NCBI RefSeq assembly: GCF_000712595.1
Contig: NZ_JOTN01000001.1
Location: forward strand, 233,901 to 297,900
Direction: 5' to 3'
DNA from: Bacillus manliponensis
Lineage (GTDB): Bacteria; Bacillota; Bacilli; Bacillales; Bacillaceae_G
DNA length: 64,000 bases
Part shown: one piece after another, positions 7,388 to 15,341 of the stretch
Position numbering within the stretch: position 1 is the first letter of the stretch
Layout: the number at the start of each line of letters is the position of its first letter
Notes under the pieces: generated by a model
The model's input: only the letters and a program-made list of their open reading frames with translations
What the model was told of the DNA's origin: nothing
Database searches by the model: none
Translations under genes and position numbers: made by a program

Positions 7388-10127
7388 AATCATCCTCCGG
7401 CTTGAACGTATAAACAACAATTGGTTTCTTTGGGCAGAAGACGATACTGGGTTGCCTTTATCAGTGCATAACTGGAAGCAGCAAGCATTTACGTGGCATG
7501 CCTCTTCCTTTTACGGAACGGCTTTACAAGAAGGTGTGCATGACGGACGCAGTGGTATCATAATGAATCCTGTTCAAACATTAGAATATATTGCAAAAAA
7601 ACCAGCGAATTCATTCATGCTCCTGCAGCTAAGCGAAAGCATTACGGAGTCTTCACACATCGCAACTGAAATGTGGAGTGCCTATATGACCGGCGATTTT
7701 CTTCCTGATATGGAAAGTTGGGAAAAAGCACCATCTTGGAAAATCAAGGCGACAAATGTTGTAGATGACAGAGTGCAGCAGCTCTTTTCAGCCGCTGTAA
7801 ACGAAACAGTTCGCCGCGATACACGCTCGGGCGATGCATGGGACGAAGTAAAGCGGCTCTATGAACATTACGACTTTACGAAAAAACAACTACAAACAGC
7901 GATTCACGAAGAAGATTGGCTTCGTAAAATCGGATTTATCGAAGACGATCTCCCATTTGTAGTTGGACTTCGCTTACAAGAGCCAAAAGAGGACTTTGAA
8001 GCGTGGAAGCTTGAAACAATTGTTACGGCGAAGCGAGGAACGCAGCGCGTATACGTCTATACAGATATCAACTCGTTACCTAAGCGCTGGCAACCTCACG
8101 ATGAACGTATTACAGAAGCACAAGAAGGATTTGGTAATCTTGTACCATGGTTAATGGAAGATGAGCAGTTTCGAACAGAGCTATATGAACAAGAAGCATG
8201 GAGATTTTTAACAGAAGCAAGTCATGAGTTGCTAGCTGCTGGCGTTGACATCCTCCTGCCGTCTTGGTGGCAAAACGTGAAAGCAACAAAGCCGAAATTA
8301 CGTGCACTTGTGCAGCATGATACGAAGAAAAGCGAATCGTTCTTCGGTATGAATACACTCGTTAATTTCAACTGGCGCATTTCTACTAATGGAATTGATT
8401 TATCAGAGGCTGAATTTCTAGAACTCATTGAACAAAACCGAAGACTTATCAATATAAATGGCGAATGGATGCGCCTCGATCCTGCCTTCATTGAAGAAGT
8501 AAAGAAATTAATGAAAAAAGCAGACAAATATGGCCTTGAAATGAAAGATGTCGTTCAGCAGCACTTACTAAAAACAACTGAAGTAGAAGTTACCGAAGAT
8601 GACGATCCGTTCTCAGAGATTGAAATTGAACTAGACGACTATTATGACAAGCTCTTTGAACGACTCGTAAAACTTGGGGACATTCCAGAAATTGAAATTC
8701 CCGCGTCCTTACAAGCAACATTGCGTCCTTATCAAAAGCAAGGTGTCGAATGGCTCCTTTATTTAAGAAAGCTTGGGTTTGGTGCGTTGTTAGCCGATGA
8801 TATGGGCCTCGGAAAAAGTATCCAGACAATTACATACTTACTTTATACAAAAGAACACGATTTAAAGACTGGTCCAGCACTTATTATTGCACCAACATCT
8901 GTACTTGGAAACTGGCAAAAAGAGTTCGAGCGGTTTGCACCGCATATGAACGTAAAGCTTTATTACGGAAGCAATCGTCCAAAGGGTGAAGATTTCACAC
9001 AATTTCTGCAAGATGCTGATGTTGTATTAACATCTTATGCCCTTACGCAGCTTGACGAAGAGGAACTAAGTAGCAACTGCTTTGATGCCATCATTTTAGA
9101 TGAAGCACAAAATATTAAGAATCCGCACACGAAGCAGTCCCGTGCTGTGCGAAACTTACGAGCAAATCATAAGATTGCTCTAACCGGAACACCGATGGAA
9201 AACCGCTTAGCGGAATTATGGTCTATTTTTGACTTTTTAAATCACGGCTACTTAGGAAGCTTGCCGCAGTTTCAGCGCCGCTTCGTGTCACCAATTGAAA
9301 AAGACCGTGATGAGACGAAAATACAGCAAGTACAGCGGCTTATTGGTCCGTTCTTACTGCGCCGCACGAAGAAAGATCAAAACGTGGCACTTAACTTACC
9401 TGATAAGCAGGAACAAAAAGCATATTGCCCATTAACCGCTGAACAAGCTTCCCTTTACGAACAACTTGTTCAAGATACATTAGCGCAAGTAGAGGGCTTA
9501 GCAGGAATTGAAAGACGCGGATTCATTTTAATGATGTTGAACAAATTAAAACAAATTTGTAATCATCCATCTTTATACTTAAAAGAAGAAAACCCAAAAG
9601 ATGTCGTCGAGCGCTCATTAAAAATGGAAACGTTAGTAGAACTGATTGAAAACATACGTGACCAAAATGAAAGCTGCTTAATTTTCACGCAGTATATCGG
9701 TATGGGCAACTTATTAAAGAATGTTCTAGAAGAACACTTTGGAGAACGCGTTCTATTCTTAAATGGTAGCGTACCAAAGAAAGATCGTGACAAAATGATT
9801 GAGCAGTTCCAAAACGGTACGTATGGCGTCTTCTTGCTTTCTTTAAAAGCTGGTGGAACAGGTCTTAACTTAACAGCAGCGAACCATGTTATCCATTACG
9901 ACCGCTGGTGGAACCCTGCTGTCGAAAACCAAGCGACAGACCGAGCTTACCGCATCGGACAAAAGCGCTTCGTTCATGTGCACAAGCTTATTACAACCGG
10001 AACACTTGAAGAAAAAATCGATGAAATGTTAGAACGAAAACAGTCACTAAACAACGCGATCATTACAAGTGATAACTGGATTACTGAGCTATCTACAGAT
10101 GAACTGAAAGAATTGCTTGGCGTTTAA
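7371..10127 (+). CDS. ywqA: SNF2/RapA-family ATP-dependent helicase (YwqA-like)
   Basis: About 918 residues. The N-terminal half (about 1-440) is the family-specific region found before bacterial SNF2 cores. The C-terminal half has the full SF2 motif set: Walker A-type DDMGLGKSIQT (about 475), DEAQ box (about 577), LTGTPMENR (motif III), LKAGGTGLNLTAAN and motif VI QATDRAYRIGQ (about 855). All key residues are present, so it should be an active DNA translocase. ATG 7371 or TTG 7368 could be the start; GGAAAGGA at 7353-7360 fits either. Coupled to ywqB by overlap. A role in transcription recycling or DNA repair is inferred from the family. Confidence 0.9.
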   Translation: MIIPTEIILRLERINNNWFLWAEDDTGLPLSVHNWKQQAFTWHASSFYGTALQEGVHDGRSGIIMNPVQTLEYIAKKPANSFMLLQLSESITESSHIATEMWSAYMTGDFLPDMESWEKAPSWKIKATNVVDDRVQQLFSAAVNETVRRDTRSGDAWDEVKRLYEHYDFTKKQLQTAIHEEDWLRKIGFIEDDLPFVVGLRLQEPKEDFEAWKLETIVTAKRGTQRVYVYTDINSLPKRWQPHDERITEAQEGFGNLVPWLMEDEQFRTELYEQEAWRFLTEASHELLAAGVDILLPSWWQNVKATKPKLRALVQHDTKKSESFFGMNTLVNFNWRISTNGIDLSEAEFLELIEQNRRLININGEWMRLDPAFIEEVKKLMKKADKYGLEMKDVVQQHLLKTTEVEVTEDDDPFSEIEIELDDYYDKLFERLVKLGDIPEIEIPASLQATLRPYQKQGVEWLLYLRKLGFGALLADDMGLGKSIQTITYLLYTKEHDLKTGPALIIAPTSVLGNWQKEFERFAPHMNVKLYYGSNRPKGEDFTQFLQDADVVLTSYALTQLDEEELSSNCFDAIILDEAQNIKNPHTKQSRAVRNLRANHKIALTGTPMENRLAELWSIFDFLNHGYLGSLPQFQRRFVSPIEKDRDETKIQQVQRLIGPFLLRRTKKDQNVALNLPDKQEQKAYCPLTAEQASLYEQLVQDTLAQVEGLAGIERRGFILMMLNKLKQICNHPSLYLKEENPKDVVERSLKMETLVELIENIRDQNESCLIFTQYIGMGNLLKNVLEEHFGERVLFLNGSVPKKDRDKMIEQFQNGTYGVFLLSLKAGGTGLNLTAANHVIHYDRWWNPAVENQATDRAYRIGQKRFVHVHKLITTGTLEEKIDEMLERKQSLNNAIITSDNWITELSTDELKELLGV

Positions 10128-10132
10128 GGCTT

Positions 10133-10290
10133 GTTTGACTGAATAAATCAAAGAGTGGCTGATTTCTACCCCGTTTTGACCGGATAAATCAAAAAGTGGC
10201 TGGATTCCGCTCCGTTTTGGCCGAATAAATCAAAAAGTGGCTGATTTCTACCCCATTTTGACCGGATAAATCAAAAAGTAGCTGAATCCA
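10133..10290. repeat. 41-bp tandem repeat, four copies
   Basis: The motif RATAAATCAAARAGTRGCTG recurs at 10141, 10182, 10223 and 10264, a strict 41-bp period. Variable filler between copies alternates between GATTTCTACCCC and GGATTCCGCTCC types. It occupies nearly the whole gap between ywqA and the VanZ gene. Copies 1 and 3 resemble each other more than copies 2 and 4 in the filler. No ORF covers it. Confidence 0.9.
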
Positions 10291-10303
10291 CATACTTACA
10301 CAA

Positions 10304-10338
10304 AAAAGCGAATTCGTAACCATTACGAATTCGCTTTT
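10304..10338. terminator. Bidirectional terminator overlapping the VanZ 3' end
   Basis: Stem AAAGCGAATTCGTAA / TTACGAATTCGCTTT flanked by A and T runs. The VanZ stop codon (10323-10325) and its last codons lie within the stem. Confidence 0.9.
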
Positions 10339-10814
10339 TTTCGCTTCCAAAACAAGCTAGCGATGAAAATACCTGTTAAACCACCGCATGTATCTAATAC
10401 AGAATCTTGCCACATTGGTGTTCTGTCTCCAGTAAATCCTTGATGAATCTCATCAAACCCTGCATATGCTGCGACGAGGACGAGTGCGAGCCAAAACGCT
10501 CTTTTTCTTTGTACTTCTGATTGAATAAGTGCTGTATACATAAGCACGCCAAGAATAAAGAACACACCAAAATGTGCACCTTTTCGAATAAAGAATTCAA
10601 CAAAACCGCCGACTCCTTTATTTTCAATACTAACAGGTGTACCTCCGCCGTAATCAATCGATACTCCTGAGAAATTTTTCTCCACAAATTCTGTATTGAT
10701 ATAATCTTCGATCCCAGAGCGCATATCTTGCTTGCCGTATGGCTGCGCTGAAGAATAAAAAATAATTCCCATCCATATGAAAACAGGAATCCAAAATAGC
10801 CATTTTCGATTCAT
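10323..10814 (-). CDS. VanZ-like family membrane protein
   Basis: The product has 163 residues with four hydrophobic segments: near 7-22, 72-95, 103-120 and 135-155. VanZ-family signatures are visible: the FYSSAQ motif after the first helix, KGAHFGVFFILG, and the conserved FDEIHQGFTGDRTPMWQDSVLDTCGG block. VanZ gives low-level teicoplanin resistance in enterococci, but chromosomal members like this one have no established function. It is monocistronic; the gene ends inside its own terminator. Confidence 0.85.
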   Translation of the reverse strand: MNRKWLFWIPVFIWMGIIFYSSAQPYGKQDMRSGIEDYINTEFVEKNFSGVSIDYGGGTPVSIENKGVGGFVEFFIRKGAHFGVFFILGVLMYTALIQSEVQRKRAFWLALVLVAAYAGFDEIHQGFTGDRTPMWQDSVLDTCGGLTGIFIASLFWKRKKANS

Positions 10815-10918
10815 AGCTTCTCCTCACTTCCTTGTTTAAGGGTATCAAAAAAAAATAAAAATTTCACGCCAAATTTATGTAGCGCAACTTATATATAAAG
10901 CGAAAGGAGGTGAGAGAC

Positions 10919-11143
10919 ATGGCGGTTCAAACAATCGTATCCGACATGAATTTACGTCTCGTTTTAAACGGCGGAAAAGATGAGAACGGAAAAGACATCA
11001 TGAAAAATAAACAGTTTAAAAACATTAAGCCTGATGCTGACGCTGAGAAAGTACATGAAGTTGCACTTGCACTTGCTTCGCTACAAAACTTCCCATTACA
11101 TGCTGTTCAGCTTATTAGCACAGCAGACGTATCTAACCAATAA
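10919..11143 (+). CDS. DUF1659 family small protein
   Basis: The product has 74 residues (MAVQTIVSDMNLRLVLNGG...). ATG 10919 was chosen because AAAGGAGGTG ends 6 bases upstream; the GTG at 10910 is part of that ribosome site. The sequence matches the DUF1659 family, which in Firmicutes is normally followed directly by a DUF2922 gene, as here. Function unknown. Its stop TAA abuts the ATAAA that begins the bcr1-like element. Confidence 0.85.
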   Translation: MAVQTIVSDMNLRLVLNGGKDENGKDIMKNKQFKNIKPDADAEKVHEVALALASLQNFPLHAVQLISTADVSNQ

Positions 11144-11147
11144 TAAA

Positions 11148-11254
11148 GTGAAACTTCACTCAGTGGGGGTTTTACGGGCTGTTAATCTCCCACCTAAACT
11201 TCTTCGCTTTCCTCAAGTTTTGAGGTGGGAGTCTTACTGCCCGCAAATAGCGGG
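11148..11254 (+). mobile_element. bcr1-like repeat, copy 1 (internally deleted)
   Basis: Starts GTGAAACTTCACTCAGTGGG and ends CCCGCAAATAGCGGG, with ATAAA directly at both edges (11143-11147 and 11255-11259). The interior has the stem CTCCCACCTAAACTTCTT...AGTTTTGAGGTGGGAG seen in the other copies. Compared with the full copy at 25721 it lacks about 40 bases. It sits between the stop of the DUF1659 gene and the ribosome site of the DUF2922 gene. The name bcr1 is from memory of the B. cereus-group literature; the repeat itself is seen directly. Confidence 0.8.
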
Positions 11255-11274
11255 ATAAAAGGAGGAGATAACAA

Positions 11275-11490
11275 ATGAAAACATTGGAGCTAATCTTTTT
11301 GAAAGACGACGGCAAAACAACAAATTTTTCGCTCGATAATCCTGTTACACCAGTGAATGAACAAACAGTCAACGCTGCGATGAACACCATTCTTGCATCA
11401 GGTATCTTTACAACACTTGGTGTACAAGCTCGTAAAAAAGAAGCGCGCCTTGTTGAGCGCAACGTCTCTGATATTATGATTCAAGCATAA
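11275..11490 (+). CDS. DUF2922 family small protein
   Basis: The product has 71 residues (MKTLELIFLKDDGKTTNFSLDNP...). AGGAGG lies 8-14 bases before ATG 11275, directly outside the right edge of the bcr1-like element, so the element left the ribosome site intact. DUF2922 proteins are usually co-transcribed with DUF1659 partners. Function unknown. Followed within 3 bases by a terminator. Confidence 0.85.
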   Translation: MKTLELIFLKDDGKTTNFSLDNPVTPVNEQTVNAAMNTILASGIFTTLGVQARKKEARLVERNVSDIMIQA

Positions 11491-11492
11491 GG

Positions 11493-11525
11493 AAAAAGGA
11501 GTAACCGCCTCGGTTACTCCTTTTT
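11493..11525. terminator. Bidirectional terminator
   Basis: Stem AAAAAGGAGTAACCG / CGGTTACTCCTTTTT with a 3-base loop. It serves the DUF2922 gene and the convergent gene ending at 11514. Confidence 0.9.
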
Positions 11526-11903
11526 CTTCTCTGGCATATCAACCGGAATAAAGTGGTCTGCAATACCAACCGATACATATTTATATGTATCTTTTCCTAT
11601 TGAGAATTCAGTCGTATACGTCGAGAAGAAAATATAATCACTTCGCTCTGTATAGTGATCAATAAGTGTATCAACTTGTGGTTCCACATATTTCTTCGCA
11701 ACATTTTGACCAAATTTCGCTAACTCACCAAATAGTCCCCCTTTATCTTCCTTCTCAATTTCCGTTAGCTTTTGACTTACGTCATTTCGTTTCATAAATT
11801 GCTTTGCTGCCCAGCTTGTATATGCACTTTTACTCGGGTTGCTATTTGCTAAATACACGAGTAGCACAATCAATAAAATCCCGAAAATATACTTTTTCTT
11901 CAT
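11514..11903 (-). CDS. Small secreted or membrane-anchored protein (DUF4359-like)
   Basis: The product has 129 residues. ATG 11903 (MKKKYIFGILLIVLLVYLA) was preferred to the GTG nine bases upstream, because that GTG is part of the ribosome site AGGCGGTGAT. One hydrophobic N-terminal segment (5-19) is an uncleaved anchor or signal peptide. The rest is soluble and ends with a short conserved region (YTTEFSIGKDTYKYVSVGI). It resembles DUF4359 proteins; confidence in that name is moderate. Monocistronic. Confidence 0.65.
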   Translation of the reverse strand: MKKKYIFGILLIVLLVYLANSNPSKSAYTSWAAKQFMKRNDVSQKLTEIEKEDKGGLFGELAKFGQNVAKKYVEPQVDTLIDHYTERSDYIFFSTYTTEFSIGKDTYKYVSVGIADHFIPVDMPEKKKE

Positions 11904-12125
11904 GATTATCACCGCCTACCTTTTTTCTTATATTCCATAACAAGAAAAGAGAATCCTTTCGCCTATACATATGAAACGAGTATATAAAATAGACAAACTA
12001 GGACGTTTAACAAAATCCCAATTTAAAGCAAAAATTTACGTTTTTTTACAAATAATTCAAATTCTATTTATATTTCACGTGTATAATCAAATGCGTAATA
12101 TAATTATTAAAAGAGGGGGATGCAT

Positions 12126-12605
12126 ATGGAAAAACATACACTTGGTGATTATACCATTTCACTTAAAACGATGATGTTACAACCTATCGCTCACTCAGTC
12201 TATCAAACAAAAATTTTCGATACTGATGGTCAATTTTATTCAAAGAAAACACCACTTGAACTCATTAAAGAAAGCTGCCTTACTCAAACCTACAGTACAT
12301 ACGAAGGGCGAAGACAGGCCATTCAAAAGAAATACGACATTAAAAACAATGTACCCATTCCACTCGATCACCGCAACTACCTCTGTGCTATTCCAACAGC
12401 ATCCCCTGAGCGCTGGGACTGCTCCTGGCTTTTTTACGGACAAGTTGCACGCTTTGATCCTCATGGGAAAGACACAAAAATTCACTTTCATAATAAAGAT
12501 TTTAATGTGCTAAAGGTTGGCTTAAATAAAATAAAAAGACAATATATGCGCACTGGTGACCTTTTAGCAAAAATGAATTTGACGGATCGGAAAAATAAAT
12601 TGTAA
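12126..12605 (+). CDS. comK2: ComK-family competence regulator paralogue, C-terminally short
   Basis: The product has 159 residues. It resembles ComK through the core pattern (STYEGRRQAIQKKYDI, then PIPLDHRNYLCAIPTASPERWDCSWLF, then F...V.VGLNKIKRQYMRTGDLL). B. subtilis ComK has about 192 residues; this protein stops after the region matching YRTAWLRTKF, so it lacks the C-terminal tail needed for full activation in B. subtilis. B. cereus is known to carry two ComK genes, and I take this to be the shorter one. ATG 12126 follows GAGGGGGA. A sigma-like factor gene is convergent downstream. Whether it activates, modulates or competes with ComK1 is not visible from sequence. Confidence 0.75.
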   Translation: MEKHTLGDYTISLKTMMLQPIAHSVYQTKIFDTDGQFYSKKTPLELIKESCLTQTYSTYEGRRQAIQKKYDIKNNVPIPLDHRNYLCAIPTASPERWDCSWLFYGQVARFDPHGKDTKIHFHNKDFNVLKVGLNKIKRQYMRTGDLLAKMNLTDRKNKL

Positions 12606-12632
12606 GGAGGCAATATGTTTGCCTCCTTTTTA
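12604..12632 (+). terminator. Terminator of the comK paralogue
   Basis: Stem AAGGAGGCAA / TTGCCTCCTT with a T run that merges into the TTTAT edge of the adjacent bcr1-like copy. Confidence 0.85.
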
Positions 12633-12633
12633 T

Positions 12634-12694
12634 CCCGCTATTTGTGGGCTAACAATCAGTGGGGGATGGAGCCCCCTACTGAGTAAAGTTTCAC
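12634..12694 (-). mobile_element. bcr1-like repeat, copy 2 (short, 61 bp, inverted)
   Basis: In minus orientation it starts GTGAAACTTTACTCAGTAGG and ends CAAATAGCGGG. The flanks in plus orientation are TTTAT (12629-12633) and TTTAC (12695-12699), so the target repeat is imperfect. The whole central CTCCCACC...GGTGGGAG hairpin is missing. It fills the gap between the comK terminator and the stop codon of the sigma-like gene. Confidence 0.75.
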
Positions 12695-12698
12695 TTTA

Positions 12699-13166
12699 CT
12701 ACTTCTTCCGCATTTTCTCTAGTGCCTTTCTATAAATCCAGCGCACTTGATGATACGTAATACCAAGTTCTTCGGCAATTTCATCCATTTTATTTCGATT
12801 GTAAAAATATGAAGTAACTACAAAACGCTCCGTTTCATTTAACATGCTTGTATACTCAAAAAACACCTTCTTATCTTCAACCTTTCCACTCACATATTCC
12901 ATGCTATCTTGTTCCATCATCGTATGACGAGTTTCAAATCGTTTCTCTTTCTTTAACTGTTCAATTAAATAACCACGCACATTTATATATGCATACGATG
13001 GAAAACTCCCTTTTTCCCCATCATAATTAGCATAAGCCCTCCAAAGCCCAATAAGCCCGCACTGATAATACTCTTCATGATTTTTATAAATACAAAGCTT
13101 CTTCAGTTGCCCTTTAATCATATTTTCATAAAGCATAACAGCATCTTCAAACGTCGCTGGTTTCAT
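12699..13166 (-). CDS. Small sigma-70-family factor next to comK
   Basis: About 155 residues from ATG 13166; the frame stays open to TTG 13226 and the true start is uncertain because neither has a strong ribosome site. Region 2-like sequence (YYQCGLIGLWRAYANYDGEKGSFPSYAYINVRGYL) is followed by a region 4 helix-turn-helix (MDEIAEELGITYHQVRWIYRKALEKM). Region 3 is absent. It could be an alternative sigma factor or a sigma-like regulator. Its position beside a comK paralogue and the paired AT boxes upstream suggest a link with competence control, which is inference. Confidence 0.75.
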   Translation of the reverse strand: MKPATFEDAVMLYENMIKGQLKKLCIYKNHEEYYQCGLIGLWRAYANYDGEKGSFPSYAYINVRGYLIEQLKKEKRFETRHTMMEQDSMEYVSGKVEDKKVFFEYTSMLNETERFVVTSYFYNRNKMDEIAEELGITYHQVRWIYRKALEKMRKK

Positions 13167-13274
13167 ACACTGCTCATTTCTAAAAGGTACACCTTCTTTG
13201 TATTCCGCGGTACCTTTACAGTACAAAAAGCCAGCTTCTTTTTCACCGTGAGTTATTGCAAATTTCCCTAGTGA

Positions 13275-13309
13275 AAATTGCAGTTTCCTTTAGCGAAATT
13301 TGCAGTTTT
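13275..13309 (-). promoter_or_regulatory. Two AT-rich boxes, candidate ComK-type site upstream of the sigma-like gene
   Basis: AAAATTGCAGTTT (13275-13287) and AAATTTGCAGTTT (13297-13309) repeat with 22-bp spacing. Each is close to the AAAA-N5-TTTT half site of ComK, and the pair is spaced near two helical turns. An inverted relative (TTGCAAATTTC) lies just beside at 13258. The position is 110-145 bases upstream of the sigma-like gene start. No direct evidence of binding. Confidence 0.35.
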
Positions 13310-13339
13310 GTAGCTGTTAGCTTAAATTAGGGCAAAAAT

Positions 13340-13367
13340 AAAAAGGCTCTTATAGAAGAACCTTTTT
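13340..13367 (-). terminator. Terminator after yknW
   Basis: Imperfect stem AAAAAGG(C)TCTT / AAGA(A)CCTTTTT, 13 bases downstream of the yknW-like stop on the minus strand. Confidence 0.75.
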
Positions 13368-13380
13368 ACGTAATCTAAGA

Positions 13381-14046
13381 TTACATTCCAAACATATTAC
13401 CTAAAAGACCAAATCCTACAGAAATCAAGAAGAAGATTACCATAAGAATTGTTGCTTTATTTTTACTCAAACCAGCAACAATGTGTAAGCCCATCCCTGT
13501 TACAATTAATCCCCAAATTGTAAAGATTTCAATGGAATTCGCAATGGTACCAATTGTTGTTTTTGGATCAAACAATGGTCCTAAGCCAGTGTACATCACT
13601 TGCCCATCTCCACCTAAAGCCATTGCAAAAATGGCATTTAAAATCACACCAAGGTACGAAATGATGCTTGCATATACTGTAATAGATAATAGCTGTTTAT
13701 AAGAAGTATCATTTCCCATAAGCATCATAATAACTTTGTAGATCCCTGCTCCAATAAAGAAAGTCACCGGAATACCAATGATTCCTCCAAGCGCTCCTCC
13801 AACATATGTGAACGTCTTAGCCATCCCTGTTGGATCTTCTGCAAATACTTTTACCATCTCAGGTGTTTGAATAAGCGCATGAGTTACAGCTAAAGAAGAT
13901 AACGTACCTATCAATACGATTAAAAAGAACGCTCCCCATACAGGGCTATTTGTCTTCATTCTCTCAAACTGCATCCCTGGTGAAGTAATCATTCCGAATA
14001 ATGAAGGTTTCTTCGTACTTACTTCTGCGTTTACATTTGGTTCCAT
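13381..14046 (-). CDS. yknW: Yip1-domain membrane protein (YknW-like)
   Basis: The product has 221 residues with five hydrophobic segments after a cytoplasmic N-terminus (PSLFGMITSPGMQFERMK, typical of Yip1-domain proteins). In B. subtilis YknW belongs to the YknWXYZ complex that protects against the SDP cannibalism toxin. Here the gene comes last, after yknXYZ, instead of first. It is separated from yknZ by a strong intercistronic hairpin. The assignment rests on the Yip1 features plus gene context. Confidence 0.8.
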   Translation of the reverse strand: MEPNVNAEVSTKKPSLFGMITSPGMQFERMKTNSPVWGAFFLIVLIGTLSSLAVTHALIQTPEMVKVFAEDPTGMAKTFTYVGGALGGIIGIPVTFFIGAGIYKVIMMLMGNDTSYKQLLSITVYASIISYLGVILNAIFAMALGGDGQVMYTGLGPLFDPKTTIGTIANSIEIFTIWGLIVTGMGLHIVAGLSKNKATILMVIFFLISVGFGLLGNMFGM

Positions 14047-14076
14047 GTAAAAGCCTCCCTTTTATATTTTTCCCCG

Positions 14077-14131
14077 TTCTTACGGGTGAGTCATCTCTAC
14101 TTTTGTAGTAGAGATGAACCACCCATAAGAA
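14077..14131. promoter_or_regulatory. Intercistronic hairpin between yknZ and yknW
   Basis: Long stem built from TTCTTA / TAAGAA, GGGTG / CACCC and TCATCTCTAC / GTAGAGATGA around a 7-base loop. No U run follows on the minus strand. It is therefore more likely a processing, stabilising or partial-termination element than a plain terminator. Confidence 0.65.
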
Positions 14132-14141
14132 ACAAGGTTAT

Positions 14142-15341
14142 TTACTCATAACGTAATGCTTCAATTGGATCAAGCTTCGCTGCTTTGTTTGCTGGCATTA
14201 ACCCGAAAACCACACCAAGCGTCATTGAGAACAACATACCGCCAACGACAACTTCCCATGAAACGAGCGGTGGCCATTTTGCAAACACTGATACGAGGTA
14301 TGCTCCGCCGTATCCAAGACCAATTCCAATGATTCCGCCAAGCAGCGTTAACATAACAGATTCAATTAAGAACTGAAGTAAAATTTGGCCACGCGTTGCA
14401 CCAAGTGCTTTACGCACCCCAATTTCACGCGTACGCTCTGTCACGGATACAAGCATGATGTTCATTACACCGATACCACCAACGACTAATGAAATACCAG
14501 CGATACCACCGATAATCATCGTCATAATGCTTGTTACTTTTGAAATGCTAGCTTGTATTTCTTCTAGATTCACAACTTCATATTCACCTGGAATATCACT
14601 TGGCTTGCGCGCATTTAACACCTCAACTGCACGTTTACCAGCTTCTTCTAACTTATTAACATCTTTTGCTTGTACGGCAATATTTTGAATCTCACTTACA
14701 CCATACAACGTTGGCCAAATTGAGATTGGTAACAATACTTCTGTCATACCAAACCCCATAAACTCATTATCAGACTTATATACACCAATAATCTGCAGAG
14801 GCTGACCTTTCATTTCAATAATCTCACCGACAGGATTAGAGTCTGGGAAGAATACTTTTTTTGCTTCTGTATTAATCATGACAACGTTGTTACCATTCTC
14901 AACATCTGATTGCTCTAATGAACGTCCTTCAACAACTTTGATTTTGTTCACGTCAAAATATTCGCTATCAAGTCCAGTAATCGATGTCACTTCTTTCTTC
15001 TCATTAATATCAAGTGGTTCCATACTAGAGTTCGTTGTAACAACATGTGCAATCTCTGGAAGTTGTTTCAACTCGAAAATATCTTCATCCGTTAGTTCTG
15101 GGCGTTCTCCCATTCCCATCGCAAACGGATCATTAATATCCGCTGTAAATGTAATCGGAATCACTTTATTTCCTGAACCGGCAAACTGCGATTTTAACAT
15201 CGCTTCTCCGCCCTGCCCAATCGCAACAACGGTAATAATTGAACCAACACCAATAATAATCCCAATCATCGTTAGTGCTGAACGTAATTTATGTGCAAGA
15301 ATAGAACCGAGTGCAATTTTAATACTATCTAGTAAACTCAT
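14142..15341 (-). CDS. yknZ: MacB-type ABC transporter permease (YknZ-like)
   Basis: The product has 399 residues. N-terminal membrane helix near 20-45 (SALTMIGIIIGVGSIITVVAIGQGG), large extracytoplasmic MacB_PCD domain, then a FtsX domain with three helices at the C-terminus (VTERTREIGVRKALGATRGQIL is the coupling signature). ATG 15341 (MSLLDSIK) is preferred over GTG 15350, since the latter sits in the ribosome site. It overlaps yknY by 4 bases. Part of a tripartite-like exporter with YknX and YknY. Confidence 0.9.
   Translation of the reverse strand: MSLLDSIKIALGSILAHKLRSALTMIGIIIGVGSIITVVAIGQGGEAMLKSQFAGSGNKVIPITFTADINDPFAMGMGERPELTDEDIFELKQLPEIAHVVTTNSSMEPLDINEKKEVTSITGLDSEYFDVNKIKVVEGRSLEQSDVENGNNVVMINTEAKKVFFPDSNPVGEIIEMKGQPLQIIGVYKSDNEFMGFGMTEVLLPISIWPTLYGVSEIQNIAVQAKDVNKLEEAGKRAVEVLNARKPSDIPGEYEVVNLEEIQASISKVTSIMTMIIGGIAGISLVVGGIGVMNIMLVSVTERTREIGVRKALGATRGQILLQFLIESVMLTLLGGIIGIGLGYGGAYLVSVFAKWPPLVSWEVVVGGMLFSMTLGVVFGLMPANKAAKLDPIEALRYE

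Noticed and set aside
10133-10290. CRISPR array
   Set aside because: The 41-bp period has no spacers of equal length with unrelated content; the filler repeats too, and no cas genes are present.
11971-12174. 67-residue ORF before the comK paralogue
   Set aside because: AT-rich composition, no ribosome site, and it overlaps the comK start region in another frame.
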